Assembly: GCF_002871935.1 (NCBI RefSeq)
Contig: NZ_PNHQ01000005.1
Location: 46,467 to 110,466 of the forward strand
Origin: Aerococcus viridans
GTDB taxonomy: Bacteria > Bacillota > Bacilli > Lactobacillales > Aerococcaceae
DNA length: 64,000 nt
Direction of reading: 5' to 3'
The notes under the pieces: generated by a model
What the model saw: only the letters and a program-made list of their open reading frames with translations
Database searches by the model: none
Told to the model about the DNA's origin: nothing
Program-made: the position numbers and the translations under genes
In this document: piece by piece, positions 9,442-18,272 of the stretch
Position numbering within the stretch: position 1 is the first letter of the stretch
How the letters are laid out: every line of letters begins with the position of its first letter

Positions 9442-12051
9442 TTATAGCTGGCTCTTTAATTCTGCTAAGAAATTTAAAGCTTGAATTGGTGTTAAATTAT
9501 AAATATCTTCAGACTTCAATTGTGCAATCACTTTTTGACTCGCTGCATCCACTGGTTCATTATCTGATGCTTCTATAGGTGTATTTTCGGCCACCATATC
9601 AAATAAGGAAAGCTGCTGGTCTTTATTCACTTCATTTAAATTATTGTTTTCTAACTCATGTAAAACCGCTTGGGCATTCTTCAATAATTCTCCAGGCATA
9701 CCAGCTAATTTAGCTACATGAATACCGTATGATTTATCTGTAGCACCATTAAATACCTTATGTAAAAAGACTAATTCACCATCTTCCTCACTGGCACCAA
9801 CATGAATATTGGTTAAGCGAGGCAAACGTTCATCTAAAGCCGTCAACTCATGATAATGCGTTGAGAAAAGAACTTTCGCGTCGAAATGATCATGAATGTA
9901 AATTAAAATAGCTTGAGCTAAAGCAATACCATCATAAGTTGAGGTCCCTCGTCCCAGTTCATCAAATAGTAATAAAGAGTTATCTGTTGCATGTTGTAAA
10001 GCTTGATTGGCTTCCATCATTTCCACCATGAAGGTCGATTGCCCTGCTAACAAATCATCTGCCGCTCCAATCCGAGTAAAGATTTTATCAAAAATTGGTA
10101 AACGGGCCTCCTTAGCTGGTACAAAACAGCCCATCTGTGCAAGAATGACAATCAACCCCAGTTGTCGCATATAAGTGGATTTACCAGACATATTTGGTCC
10201 TGTAATCATTAAAATACTTGTTTCAGAGTCCATCTCAATATCATTAGGCACAAACTTATCTTGGCCAATAACACCTTCAACTACTGGATGTCTAGATTCT
10301 TTTAAATATACATCTCGTTTGTCTGTCATGAATTGTGGTTTTACGTATTGGTGGGTTTCTGAAATTTCTGCTAGCGACTGTAAAACGTCTATAGTTGCCA
10401 CCGTACTAGCAATCGCTTGTAAGGTCGCTTGGTGACCCTTAACTTTTTCACGAACCTCTTGGAATAATTGATGTTCTAGAATTTGTGACCGCTCCTCAGC
10501 TTCAAGTATTTTTACTTCAACTTCTTTAAGCTCAGGCGTAATAAAGCGTTCAGCATTGGTTAATGTTTGTTTTCTATCGTAACGACCTTCTTCAAGCAAA
10601 TGAAGGTTAGCCTTTGTTACTTCAATATAGTAACCAAACACCTTATTATAGCCGACTTTAAGTGATTTTATCCCTGTCTTCTCGCGTTCATCAGCCTGTA
10701 ATTGCGCAATCCATTGTTGACCGTTGCGCATAGCATCTCGGTATTCGTCCAATTGAGGATTAAAGCCATCCGCAATCACATTACCATCTTTCAAAGTAGC
10801 TGGCGCATCTTCCCTTATTGCCGCTGAAATGGTCGCTGTTAATTCAGGTAACGCCGTAATTTGACCTTGAATAGTGGTCCAAACACTATCGTCTGGATTA
10901 TCAACAGCAATCTGATTAACCGCATCGATAATACCAGGGATTCTACTTAAAGATTGATTTAACTGTAATAATTCTTTTGGATTCACATTACCCATAGCTA
11001 CTTTAGCTACGAGTCGTTCTAAGTCGTAAACCCCGTGAAGTAACTCTTTGATTTCTAACCGTTGGAAATAATGTTCAATTAAATCTTCTACCTGAGACTG
11101 GCGTCGTTCAATAGCAGATAGTGAAATAAGCGGTCGATCAAGCCAATTTTTGAGCAAACGAAAGCCCATAGCAGTTTCTGTTTTATTCAAGAAGGCCAAT
11201 AGCGACCCTTGTCGTTTCTTCGTTCTTACTGATTCCGTAAGTTCTAAATTACTTTTCGCATAATAATCCATATGCAAGTAATAGGCCACCTCATAATGAC
11301 TGGCTGCTTGCCAATGGTCAATAGCTTGGTGGGACATTGAATTCACATAGGTTAAAAGCAAGAGTAGACCATTTAATTCATGGTCATCCGAGATATTTTT
11401 CAAAATCTGCTGATATTTGTCTTTAGTTATTGTAGCTTCCTCTGCAGTTAGATCATATGGAGATAGAGTAAAGGTTTGTAGATGTTGTAATGTTGTCACT
11501 TGGTCAGTTGGTACCGAGGATGAAATCACTAATTCTTTTGACTGCAATTGCGCAAATTCAGTTAGAACAGCAGTAAAGTCATCTAGGCTAGTGACTTTTA
11601 ACTCTCCTGTACCAACATCTGAAAAGCCTAGAATATATCGGCCGTTTACATAATCAAGGACAGATAAATAATTATTCTCTATCATGCCGATACTATCATT
11701 CATGTAGGTGCCAGGTGTCAAGACTTTAACCACACCACGCTTTACCATACCTTTAGTGAGTTTTGGATCCTCTAATTGTTCAGCAATCGCTACTTTATAG
11801 CCTTGGCTTACTAGCGTTTTAATATACTCACTAGCTGAGTGGTACGGAATACCACACATCGGAATAGGATCTTCTGCATTTTTATTACGAGATGTTAAGG
11901 TAATTTCTAAAATTTGTGCTGCCTTTAAAGCATCATCATTAAACATTTCATAAAAGTCACCCAAACGGAAAAATAAGAAAGCATCCGGATATTGGGCTTT
12001 CATTTCATTGTATTGTGCCATCATGGGGGTTTGTTTAGTTTTTTGAGGCAT
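9442..12051 (-). CDS. mutS: DNA mismatch recognition protein MutS
   Basis: MutS recognises mispairs and small loops and recruits MutL. The mismatch-reading F-x-E motif is in FFRLGDFYEMF near the N-terminus. The C-terminal ATPase has Walker A GPNMSGKST, Walker B LLFDELGRGTS and the STHYHEL signature. The reading frame could begin at a GTG at 12066, but the family start MPQKTKQTPMM corresponds to the ATG at 12051 (869 aa), which I prefer; neither has a strong ribosome-binding site. It leads the mutS-mutL operon. Confidence 0.96.
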   Translation of the reverse strand: MPQKTKQTPMMAQYNEMKAQYPDAFLFFRLGDFYEMFNDDALKAAQILEITLTSRNKNAEDPIPMCGIPYHSASEYIKTLVSQGYKVAIAEQLEDPKLTKGMVKRGVVKVLTPGTYMNDSIGMIENNYLSVLDYVNGRYILGFSDVGTGELKVTSLDDFTAVLTEFAQLQSKELVISSSVPTDQVTTLQHLQTFTLSPYDLTAEEATITKDKYQQILKNISDDHELNGLLLLLTYVNSMSHQAIDHWQAASHYEVAYYLHMDYYAKSNLELTESVRTKKRQGSLLAFLNKTETAMGFRLLKNWLDRPLISLSAIERRQSQVEDLIEHYFQRLEIKELLHGVYDLERLVAKVAMGNVNPKELLQLNQSLSRIPGIIDAVNQIAVDNPDDSVWTTIQGQITALPELTATISAAIREDAPATLKDGNVIADGFNPQLDEYRDAMRNGQQWIAQLQADEREKTGIKSLKVGYNKVFGYYIEVTKANLHLLEEGRYDRKQTLTNAERFITPELKEVEVKILEAEERSQILEHQLFQEVREKVKGHQATLQAIASTVATIDVLQSLAEISETHQYVKPQFMTDKRDVYLKESRHPVVEGVIGQDKFVPNDIEMDSETSILMITGPNMSGKSTYMRQLGLIVILAQMGCFVPAKEARLPIFDKIFTRIGAADDLLAGQSTFMVEMMEANQALQHATDNSLLLFDELGRGTSTYDGIALAQAILIYIHDHFDAKVLFSTHYHELTALDERLPRLTNIHVGASEEDGELVFLHKVFNGATDKSYGIHVAKLAGMPGELLKNAQAVLHELENNNLNEVNKDQQLSLFDMVAENTPIEASDNEPVDAASQKVIAQLKSEDIYNLTPIQALNFLAELKSQL

Positions 12052-12066
12052 ATTAAATTCACTCAC

Positions 12067-12366
12067 TTTTTCTTTTTACGTTAGGTTGCAATCTTTTTTG
12101 CATCCTTTTCGCTTTTAAATAATCTCTGTTATTTTACCACAAATCCTTACTCTTGTACGAATACGGCTATATGGTCCTAAACAACAAGTCACCTGTTATC
12201 ACCGGTGGATAGCACTCTTAATGCAACTGGATTTTTGTGATTAATTTAATCCTATTGAATTCGTTTGCTTTATCCGATGAGGCCTTAGTTGTCTTTGATC
12301 ATTATCAGCATAGCAAACAGATTTCTATCGTGTATCTATTAGTTGAACTTACTATCACTAATCAAA
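12067..12366. other. Noncoding region upstream of mutS
   Basis: About 300 bases without a supportable gene. On the minus strand a TAAAAT hexamer at 12131-12136 could be a mutS -10 box, but I find no convincing -35. I see no repeat or recognisable coding remnant in the rest. Confidence 0.5.
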
Positions 12367-12541
12367 AATCGAGGCTGGGACAATAATCTCTCAGCCTCGA
12401 TTTGCTATATCAAAATGTTTATCATCAGGTTTCAAAAGTCAGCATTGTTTGACACTTCCCAAAATGCGCCAATAACATTGCGTTATTATTCGATTTTTGA
12501 TCCAGTACGTCAATGCTAAAACGACTTTTATCTCACCTTCA
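12367..12541 (-). repeat. Structured interspersed repeat, copy 1 (about 175 bp)
   Basis: First of three copies of the same intergenic element (others at 16307-16477 and 29568-29736). In its own orientation it starts GAAGGTGAGA, then has an outer stem (AAAAGTC ... AGCATTG pairing with CAATGCTGACTTTT), an inner hairpin around AATAA/TTATT, an A/T-rich link ending TATAGCAAA, and a terminator-like GAGGCTG...CAGCCTC hairpin at 12367-12403. This copy is on the minus strand, opposite to copy 2, so the two bracket the MoxR/VWA genes as inverted repeats 3.8 kb apart. Its right end lies a few bases from the stop codon of the MazG-like remnant. Confidence 0.85.
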
Positions 12542-12545
12542 TTTT

Positions 12546-12686
12546 TTATAATTCAGTATATTTATGATTATTGTTACGACTTTTTTCAATAGGATATTTC
12601 TCATTATTTTTGATTAATTTACGTTCAATGATTTCATCAATATCTAAACCTAAATTGTCTGCTAACATATAAGTGTAAATACAATT
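12546..12686 (-). pseudogene. C-terminal remnant of a MazG-like nucleotide pyrophosphohydrolase
   Basis: Forty-six codons in one frame end in TAA and read like the C-terminus of MazG-like NTP pyrophosphohydrolases: YMLADNLGLDIDEII, then KNNEKYPIEKS, then HKYTEL at the end. Family members typically end with a KYPVEKAKG...KKYTEL-like tail. Upstream of 12687 the frame meets TAG and then the terminator of the neighbouring gene, so the catalytic EExxE region is gone. It is probably a deletion scar. The resemblance is from memory of the family and rests on a short segment. Confidence 0.6.
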
Positions 12687-12692
12687 CTATCC

Positions 12693-12731
12693 AAAAAAGG
12701 GTCAGGCGTTTTGAAGACTTCTGACCTTTTT
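12693..12731 (-). terminator. Intrinsic terminator of the MoxR/VWA operon
   Basis: On the minus strand AAAAAGGTCAG pairs with CTGACCCTTTTTT across a 12-base loop, giving a stem with a run of six T eight bases after the stop codon of the 149-residue gene. Confidence 0.85.
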
Positions 12732-12738
12732 GCCTTTC

Positions 12739-13188
12739 TTATTCAAATTCTTTTAAGAGTATTTCTTGGCGTTTCTTTAATTTGGGGATATCATTCGCTA
12801 TTAATTTATCCCACATAGAGATTTGGCTTCCAGTTCGACTGATCATCGATTCCTTTTTTTCATTAGTGAAGTCATTCCGCTTTATTGTTTCATATCTGGA
12901 CCATGCTTCTTCCAGAAATTGATTATCCATCTCTTTAGAGATACCGGTTTCTAACCTAAAGCGATTCCCTTTTTGTAGAAGATTCAACTGGTTCATCTGG
13001 CTAGGAAACATCTCTAAATAGCCATTCGCTACAATATAAGCAGCAACTTCTTCATCAATTTTCTTGAAATCAAATTGTAAGGGAATATTCAATTTTTCAA
13101 ATGTGGCATATGGTATTTCTTTCACCATGGCAGTATAGTCACCCATTTGGGCCTTAACTAAAGCTTTTTTGATTTTTATAGTATCCAT
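12739..13188 (-). CDS. Unknown 149-residue protein, third gene of the MoxR/VWA module
   Basis: I do not recognise this protein. It is soluble (no signal peptide or membrane segment), mostly helical in appearance and charged, with a Lys/Glu-rich C-terminus (KLKKRQEILLKEFE). There are no cysteines or metal motifs. It begins nine bases after the VWA-like gene and ends just before a terminator, so it is almost certainly the last gene of a three-gene operon with the AAA+ ATPase and VWA protein. By analogy with other MoxR/VWA pairs it could be an adaptor or substrate, but nothing in the sequence shows this. Confidence 0.85.
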   Translation of the reverse strand: MDTIKIKKALVKAQMGDYTAMVKEIPYATFEKLNIPLQFDFKKIDEEVAAYIVANGYLEMFPSQMNQLNLLQKGNRFRLETGISKEMDNQFLEEAWSRYETIKRNDFTNEKKESMISRTGSQISMWDKLIANDIPKLKKRQEILLKEFE

Positions 13189-13197
13189 ATAGCTCTC

Positions 13198-14754
13198 CTA
13201 AATATGATCACTTTGCTGATGATTGATTGGCGCATTCTTATGATGGCGCAAGATATGGCGGTTATATCGTTCATCAGCTTTCAGGTATAAGACCTTACCT
13301 TCACCATCCGTAGATAAAGGAGAGGGGTCGCCCACTTCAGTTTCTGTTAGAATCCAATACATATTCGTGAACCCATATCGTTCAAAATCATCATCTCCAT
13401 AACCATCTGTAAAGTAGACTGCTACAGTATCTTCATTGGTAAAACCTTGGTCATGAAGCCATTGATAAGCCGGGGCAAAACTGGTGCCTCCTCGTCCAGC
13501 AAATTCCATATCTTTTAAAGATTGAAATGATAACTGTTTTGCATACTGGACAGTCGTATCCACATGAACTACCCATACTTCAGCGTGTAAAGTCTTTTGT
13601 ATATTGGCTAACTCACCTAATGAATATGCCAAGGCTTCTTCATTCTGTGAAGCTGAGGTATCAAAGAATGCCACTAATCGACTAGCCGTATCTAAAACAC
13701 GACCTGGTAAATCCACTCGATGTGGCTGCCTTCTATTCATACGATTTTTAGACAGTTTATAAGGGACTAAAGACGTACCCATGCCTCTTTTAATAACATC
13801 TCGCCAGTTTAATGCCCGTTGCTTCGTAATTTGATCGATGCTGACTTTCACTTCACTTGACAATTTTAATCGTAATTCTTCAGTCATTTGACTGTAAGAA
13901 TCTTTAATTAAACCATTCATCAACTTCCGGTATAAGTCCGCATGTTGGCTATTAGGCGTAATTGGCTGCATGGTACGGTTATTTTTCATTTCCTCTTTTA
14001 ATTGCTTGGCTGAATCAATTCGCAGTTCTTCTGCTTTATTTGGGTCAAAATTGCCAGCTAATTGACTATATAAATCATCCATTTGACCAGAACCTAACAT
14101 TTTATTAAAGGTCGACTCAGTTCGGTTGTGCCCCTGTTTTTTCGGATCATTCTTAACAGCTTTTAATTCATTATAGTAATATAACGTCCCAGCCTTTGGT
14201 AAAATAAGGCGATTTTCTGTAATATGCTTCACCCATTTTAAAGTTACCACCGTATCTGGTAAATCATCCACATATTGATTCACTTCAGCTTCCATCGCGA
14301 CACTCATCACTTTAGCTGATTCTTCGTCTTTAAAGGCCCAATCATACTCGACAATATGACCAAATAGGACGTGATAACACATCTGTCTAATCGCCGCCAG
14401 CATTCCAGCAGGTGTTTCATAGTACAGATAAAATAAAATAGGGTTAATTGTCATCACCAAGTCTAATCCGCGAAAGCCAATGGTAATTGGTTTAGCGAGT
14501 GACCCATTCATTTCTCGGTCTGTATGAAAAAGAATCCCAGCGAAAAGCACATCCCTTGCACCCTTTGTTGAATCTTGATGATTCATCAAACTAGCCGTCA
14601 ATATGCCTAGCAGTTGATTTTGGGCATCGCTAAATTTTTCATAGTCCTCATGTTGACCATGATTTAAAAAGGTTATATATGCAATACGCATTTTTTGAAA
14701 AGTGGTTTCAATATTTTCAAACTCGAAGGCGGAAAATAATTCATTCTCAGACAC
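13198..14754 (-). CDS. VWA-like domain protein with DUF2201-type N-terminal region
   Basis: 518 aa. The C-terminal von Willebrand A domain has an intact MIDAS: DTSAS at about 365-369, the GGTS threonine near 424 and YFTDG near 450. The N-terminal region resembles DUF2201 (putative metallopeptidase), but where relatives have HExxH-type helices this one reads QMCYHVLFGH (about 124-133), so the first His and the Glu are missing and peptidase activity is unlikely. A central Lys/Glu-rich stretch links the two. It follows the MoxR-type ATPase by 30 bases. MoxR/VWA pairs are thought to act as chaperone-like or metal-insertion machines; the target here is unknown. Confidence 0.85.
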   Translation of the reverse strand: MSENELFSAFEFENIETTFQKMRIAYITFLNHGQHEDYEKFSDAQNQLLGILTASLMNHQDSTKGARDVLFAGILFHTDREMNGSLAKPITIGFRGLDLVMTINPILFYLYYETPAGMLAAIRQMCYHVLFGHIVEYDWAFKDEESAKVMSVAMEAEVNQYVDDLPDTVVTLKWVKHITENRLILPKAGTLYYYNELKAVKNDPKKQGHNRTESTFNKMLGSGQMDDLYSQLAGNFDPNKAEELRIDSAKQLKEEMKNNRTMQPITPNSQHADLYRKLMNGLIKDSYSQMTEELRLKLSSEVKVSIDQITKQRALNWRDVIKRGMGTSLVPYKLSKNRMNRRQPHRVDLPGRVLDTASRLVAFFDTSASQNEEALAYSLGELANIQKTLHAEVWVVHVDTTVQYAKQLSFQSLKDMEFAGRGGTSFAPAYQWLHDQGFTNEDTVAVYFTDGYGDDDFERYGFTNMYWILTETEVGDPSPLSTDGEGKVLYLKADERYNRHILRHHKNAPINHQQSDHI

Positions 14755-14784
14755 TTAAACACCTACTTTCTTCCATACACGCGC

Positions 14785-15984
14785 TTACGCATTAGCATTA
14801 ACGGCCATTGTAATATCAAAAGTTTTCTCAACAAAGTCATCATTTTGATTCAAAGCACTATAAAATCGTGCCATTGCTGAATCAGCCGGTGCGTCATGCA
14901 TCCGTTTAATCAAAATATAAATTTCATCAGGCTCAGATACTACGAAGATATCTGTGTACCGGCTAATTAGATCACTATTTTCAATTAAATCTGAATGATC
15001 CACAATATAATCTGTTAAATCTTCTATGACGCGTTTACGGCGTACTATTGGCATAGCTTGATATCTATCTAAAATACTTTCGGGTAGATGAGATCCTGTT
15101 GCTTGTACAACTTCGGTTGGTTTAATGAAATCAGTTTGTTGTTGTCTCAAAAAAGTTACAAGGACTTGCCCAGCCTCATCACCGATGTTTCCTTCAATAC
15201 CCTCTATTAAGAACTCAAGATAATCATCCGCTAAATGATAAATATCATGTCCTGCATCTTCAAAAGCATATAATAAGTTAGATAATCGTTCATATGCACG
15301 AGGTGTGGGATTCTTATCTTTCGTTTCATCAATTACAATAAAGTATTGGCGACCATCCGCTTGTAGAAATTCTGTAATCAGTGGATGAATCATCGTACGA
15401 TTTGGATTGTTCTCTTGTGTCTTTTGTGCAAAAGAAATAATCCAATCTTCTAAGTTAGCCCCCATTCTAATCCGCATCGTCCGGTCATTAATAGCCATAT
15501 CACGAGCATTGGTTGCATATGACGTATTTTCAAACCCTTCTACATCACTTGAAGGGTTTTCAGCCGTAATAATGACCACATTATCAGGTAAAGCTTGTCC
15601 CATTAAATTACGTTGTAGTACTAAGTTCATTAACTCTCCTTGCACCATAGCAATCGGTCGATTAAATTCGTCCAAGAAAAGAATCACTTTACGATCTGGA
15701 TCCGCTTCTGCTGCTGTAATCGCAGCTTGAATTTGTGGATTTAGATAATATTTGATATGGTCTTCTTTTGGTACCGGCATCGTTAAATCACCTGGTTGCA
15801 GTAAAGAACAGGTAATTTCAAAGTAAGCGAAATCATTATTTTTAGCTAAATCTCGAATCATTTGCGATTTACCAATCCCACCATGTCCGACAATATTAGG
15901 GACAATATCTGTATCTTGGGCTAATAGTAAATTCAATCCTTTGTATACAGCTGTATAAGGTAACCCAGCTATTCTATCTGTCAT
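14785..15984 (-). CDS. MoxR-type AAA+ ATPase
   Basis: 399-residue AAA+ ATPase, first gene of the module. Walker A is GHGGIGKS (about 33-40), Walker B is VILFLDEFNRP (about 100-110), and a sensor-1-type segment follows (VIITAENPSSD). Helical lid sequences follow (NPTPRAYERLSNLLYAFE). This layout is that of MoxR/RavA-like ATPases that pair with VWA proteins, and the next gene is such a protein. The start at 15984 has only a modest ribosome-binding site (AGAAAGTG). A TATAAT lies about 40 bases upstream. The cellular role is not visible. Confidence 0.88.
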   Translation of the reverse strand: MTDRIAGLPYTAVYKGLNLLLAQDTDIVPNIVGHGGIGKSQMIRDLAKNNDFAYFEITCSLLQPGDLTMPVPKEDHIKYYLNPQIQAAITAAEADPDRKVILFLDEFNRPIAMVQGELMNLVLQRNLMGQALPDNVVIITAENPSSDVEGFENTSYATNARDMAINDRTMRIRMGANLEDWIISFAQKTQENNPNRTMIHPLITEFLQADGRQYFIVIDETKDKNPTPRAYERLSNLLYAFEDAGHDIYHLADDYLEFLIEGIEGNIGDEAGQVLVTFLRQQQTDFIKPTEVVQATGSHLPESILDRYQAMPIVRRKRVIEDLTDYIVDHSDLIENSDLISRYTDIFVVSEPDEIYILIKRMHDAPADSAMARFYSALNQNDDFVEKTFDITMAVNANA

Positions 15985-16021
15985 AATCTATTCACACTTT
16001 CTGTATTGATTGTTCCTATTT

Positions 16022-16027
16022 ATTATA
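16022..16027 (-). promoter_or_regulatory. Probable -10 box of the MoxR/VWA operon
   Basis: A perfect TATAAT on the minus strand, 38 bases before the ATPase start. The -35 region (TGGCTT at 16 bp) is poor. Confidence 0.45.
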
Positions 16028-16306
16028 CGAGTTTCACTTCTTAAAGCCATCTCTTTTCATATATAACTAACAAGGAATACATCATTGTATTTCATTATAT
16101 CTGTATGATACTTTGTCCATCAATAAGTATGTTACTTATAAAAATATAGCCATCATCCTCATAGTAACATCCATCATTAAAATTGTCGTCTTAAGTTTGA
16201 TGTTTTAGTGATCCACTTATTAATCATCAATTTCTTAATCTCCCATTTATATTATAAGCAATTAACATATAAAAGCACATTAATCATACAAAAATGACCA
16301 TTAAAA
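16028..16306. other. AT-rich noncoding region upstream of the MoxR/VWA operon
   Basis: About 280 bases between the operon promoter and repeat copy 2. It holds only very short frames and a second TATAAT on the minus strand near 16250. I see no gene. Confidence 0.4.
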
Positions 16307-16477
16307 GAAGGTGAGACAAAAGTCGTTTAGCATTGACGTACTGGACCAAAAGGCGAACAATAATGAAATATTATTGGAGACATTTGGGAAGTATCGGACA
16401 ATGCTGACTTTTGGCACCCAATTATAAATGTTCTTATATAGCAAAAAGAGGCTGAGACATTTTTGTCCCAGCCTCTT
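16307..16477 (+). repeat. Structured interspersed repeat, copy 2 (about 171 bp)
   Basis: Second copy, plus orientation. It has the GAAGGTGAGACAAAAGTCG start, the outer stem AAAAGTC..AGCATTG with CAATGCTGACTTTT, an inner hairpin around ACATTTGGG, TATAGCAAA, and the hairpin at 16447-16477. On the minus strand that hairpin pairs without mismatch (one G-U) and is followed by TTTTTGC. It lies seven bases from the rny stop codon, so it is also the likely rny terminator. It forms an inverted pair with copy 1 around the MoxR/VWA module. Confidence 0.88.
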
Positions 16478-16483
16478 GGTAAA

Positions 16484-18055
16484 CTATTTTGCGTAATCAA
16501 CCGCTCGTTTTTCGCGTATCACAGTTACTTTAATTTGTCCTGGGTAATCCAGTTCATTTTCAATGCGTTTTGAAATGTCATATGCTAATTCAATGGCTTT
16601 TAAATCATCTATTTCATCTGGTTTAACCATTACACGAATTTCTCGACCAGCTTGAATTGCATAAGCGTTATGAACACCGTCATAATCTTTTGCAATAGCT
16701 TCTAGACTACGTAATCGTTGGATGTAGTTTTCTAATGATTCACTGCGGGCACCAGGTCGAGCAGATGAAAGTGCATCTGCGATAGCTACTAAGCTTGCGA
16801 TAACACTTGTTGCTTCAACATCACCATGGTGACTCGCTATGGCATTCACAACAGTTTCTGGTTCTTGATATTTGATTGCAAATTCGGTGCCAATTTGCAC
16901 GTGAGATCCTTCCACTTCATGGTCGACGGCTTTTCCGATATCATGCATTAATCCAGCGCGTTTAGCTAGCTGTTCATCTTCACCAAGTTCTGCTGCCATT
17001 ACACCTGCTAATTTAGCAACTTCGATACTGTGATTCAAAACATTTTGTCCGTAACTAGTTCGATAGTATAAGCGACCTAGTGTTTTCACTAAATCAGGGT
17101 GAAGAGCATGAATGCCTAAATCAAAAATGGTTTCTTCCCCTATTTCTCTTACTTTACTATCCATTTGTTTACGTGCTTTTTCAACTGCCTCTTCAATTTT
17201 GGCTGGATGAATTCGTCCATCTCCAATCAATTTATCTAAGGCAATTTTGGCAATTTCACGACGAATTGGATCAAATCCACTTAATACGACAGCTTCAGGT
17301 GTATCATCAACAATCAAATCAATACCTGTTAAGGATTCTAATGTCTTGATATTTCGTCCTTCTTTACCTATGATACGTCCTTTCATGTCATCATTTGGTA
17401 AGTGGACAACTGTAACTGTAGATTCTGTAACTGTATCCGCTCCAGAGCGTTCAATAGCCTGAAGTACAATTTGTTTTGCAACTCGATCTGCCGTATCATG
17501 AGCTTCTTGTTCAGCTTTTTTAATTAAAATAGCTTTTTCATGAGCTAATGTTTCTTCCATTTCTTTTAATAATAAGTTTTTAGCATCTTCGCGAGACATT
17601 GCAGCCACATTAACTAAAACTTCATTTCGTTTTTCAATTAATGCTTCTACCTCTTGCTCAGCTTCTGCAATTTTTTCCTTGCGGTCGCGTATAGATTGCT
17701 CTTCATCACTTAATTTATTTTCTTTTTCAGAAATAGATGCATCACGTCTATCCAATTTCTCTTCTTTTCGGTTTAAACGATCTTCTTGTTTCTTAACTTC
17801 ACTACGGCGATCTCTAACTTCACTATCTACTTCATTTCTATATCGTTGCAATTCTTCTTTTGCGTTTAAGATAATTTCTTTTCGCTCAGATTCTGCGCTA
17901 CGTTTAGCATTTTCAATGATTCCTTGTGCGGTTATGTGAGCTTCATCTTTTTCACGTTCTTGTGCTTGTAATAAAGATCTTTTTCCTACATAAACGCCAC
18001 CCAATACACCAACAATTAAAGCAATGATAGCGAAGGCAATTTCAGTAAATCCCAT
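16484..18055 (-). CDS. rny: Ribonuclease Y
   Basis: Membrane-anchored endoribonuclease that starts bulk mRNA decay in Firmicutes (523 aa, usual about 520). In order: one N-terminal transmembrane helix (residues 5-25), a long charged coiled coil (about 30-200), a KH domain with [15 protein letters not shown], and the HD catalytic domain with [21 protein letters not shown] precedes the ATG by a good distance. A strong promoter of its own lies at 18144-18172, so it is expressed separately from recA upstream. Confidence 0.97.
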   Translation of the reverse strand: MGFTEIAFAIIALIVGVLGGVYVGKRSLLQAQEREKDEAHITAQGIIENAKRSAESERKEIILNAKEELQRYRNEVDSEVRDRRSEVKKQEDRLNRKEEKLDRRDASISEKENKLSDEEQSIRDRKEKIAEAEQEVEALIEKRNEVLVNVAAMSREDAKNLLLKEMEETLAHEKAILIKKAEQEAHDTADRVAKQIVLQAIERSGADTVTESTVTVVHLPNDDMKGRIIGKEGRNIKTLESLTGIDLIVDDTPEAVVLSGFDPIRREIAKIALDKLIGDGRIHPAKIEEAVEKARKQMDSKVREIGEETIFDLGIHALHPDLVKTLGRLYYRTSYGQNVLNHSIEVAKLAGVMAAELGEDEQLAKRAGLMHDIGKAVDHEVEGSHVQIGTEFAIKYQEPETVVNAIASHHGDVEATSVIASLVAIADALSSARPGARSESLENYIQRLRSLEAIAKDYDGVHNAYAIQAGREIRVMVKPDEIDDLKAIELAYDISKRIENELDYPGQIKVTVIREKRAVDYAK

Positions 18056-18143
18056 AGTTTCACCTCCGTATCTATTTAATTGTGTTATTATTTTACATAA
18101 ATATTAAAATACTATAAAACATGCATTACATGCACATAGGTTT

Positions 18144-18172
18144 ATTTTATATTTAAGTGGAACGATTGTCAA
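18144..18172 (-). promoter_or_regulatory. Promoter of rny
   Basis: Consensus -35 TTGACA (18167-18172), 17-base spacer, -10 TAAAAT (18144-18149) on the minus strand, about 90 bases before the rny start. Confidence 0.8.
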
Positions 18173-18220
18173 TCAAGTCAACCGGCAAAAGCATGATAGC
18201 CTTTTCAAAAAAATATAGTA

Positions 18221-18258
18221 AAAAAAGTCTTTCCGTCGTGTTTAAACAGGAAAGACTT
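18221..18258 (-). terminator. Intrinsic terminator of recA
   Basis: AAGTCTTTCC and GGAAAGACTT form a 10-bp stem with a 14-base loop followed by a run of T on the minus strand, 15 bases after the recA stop. The sequence is nearly symmetric, so it may act both ways. Confidence 0.9.
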
Positions 18259-18272
18259 TGTAAAAATATATT

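Noticed and set aside
16120..16230. Short minus-strand frame (about 16 codons) upstream of the MoxR/VWA operon
   Set aside because: It is short, without family resemblance or a clear promoter/RBS pairing; likely chance in AT-rich DNA.
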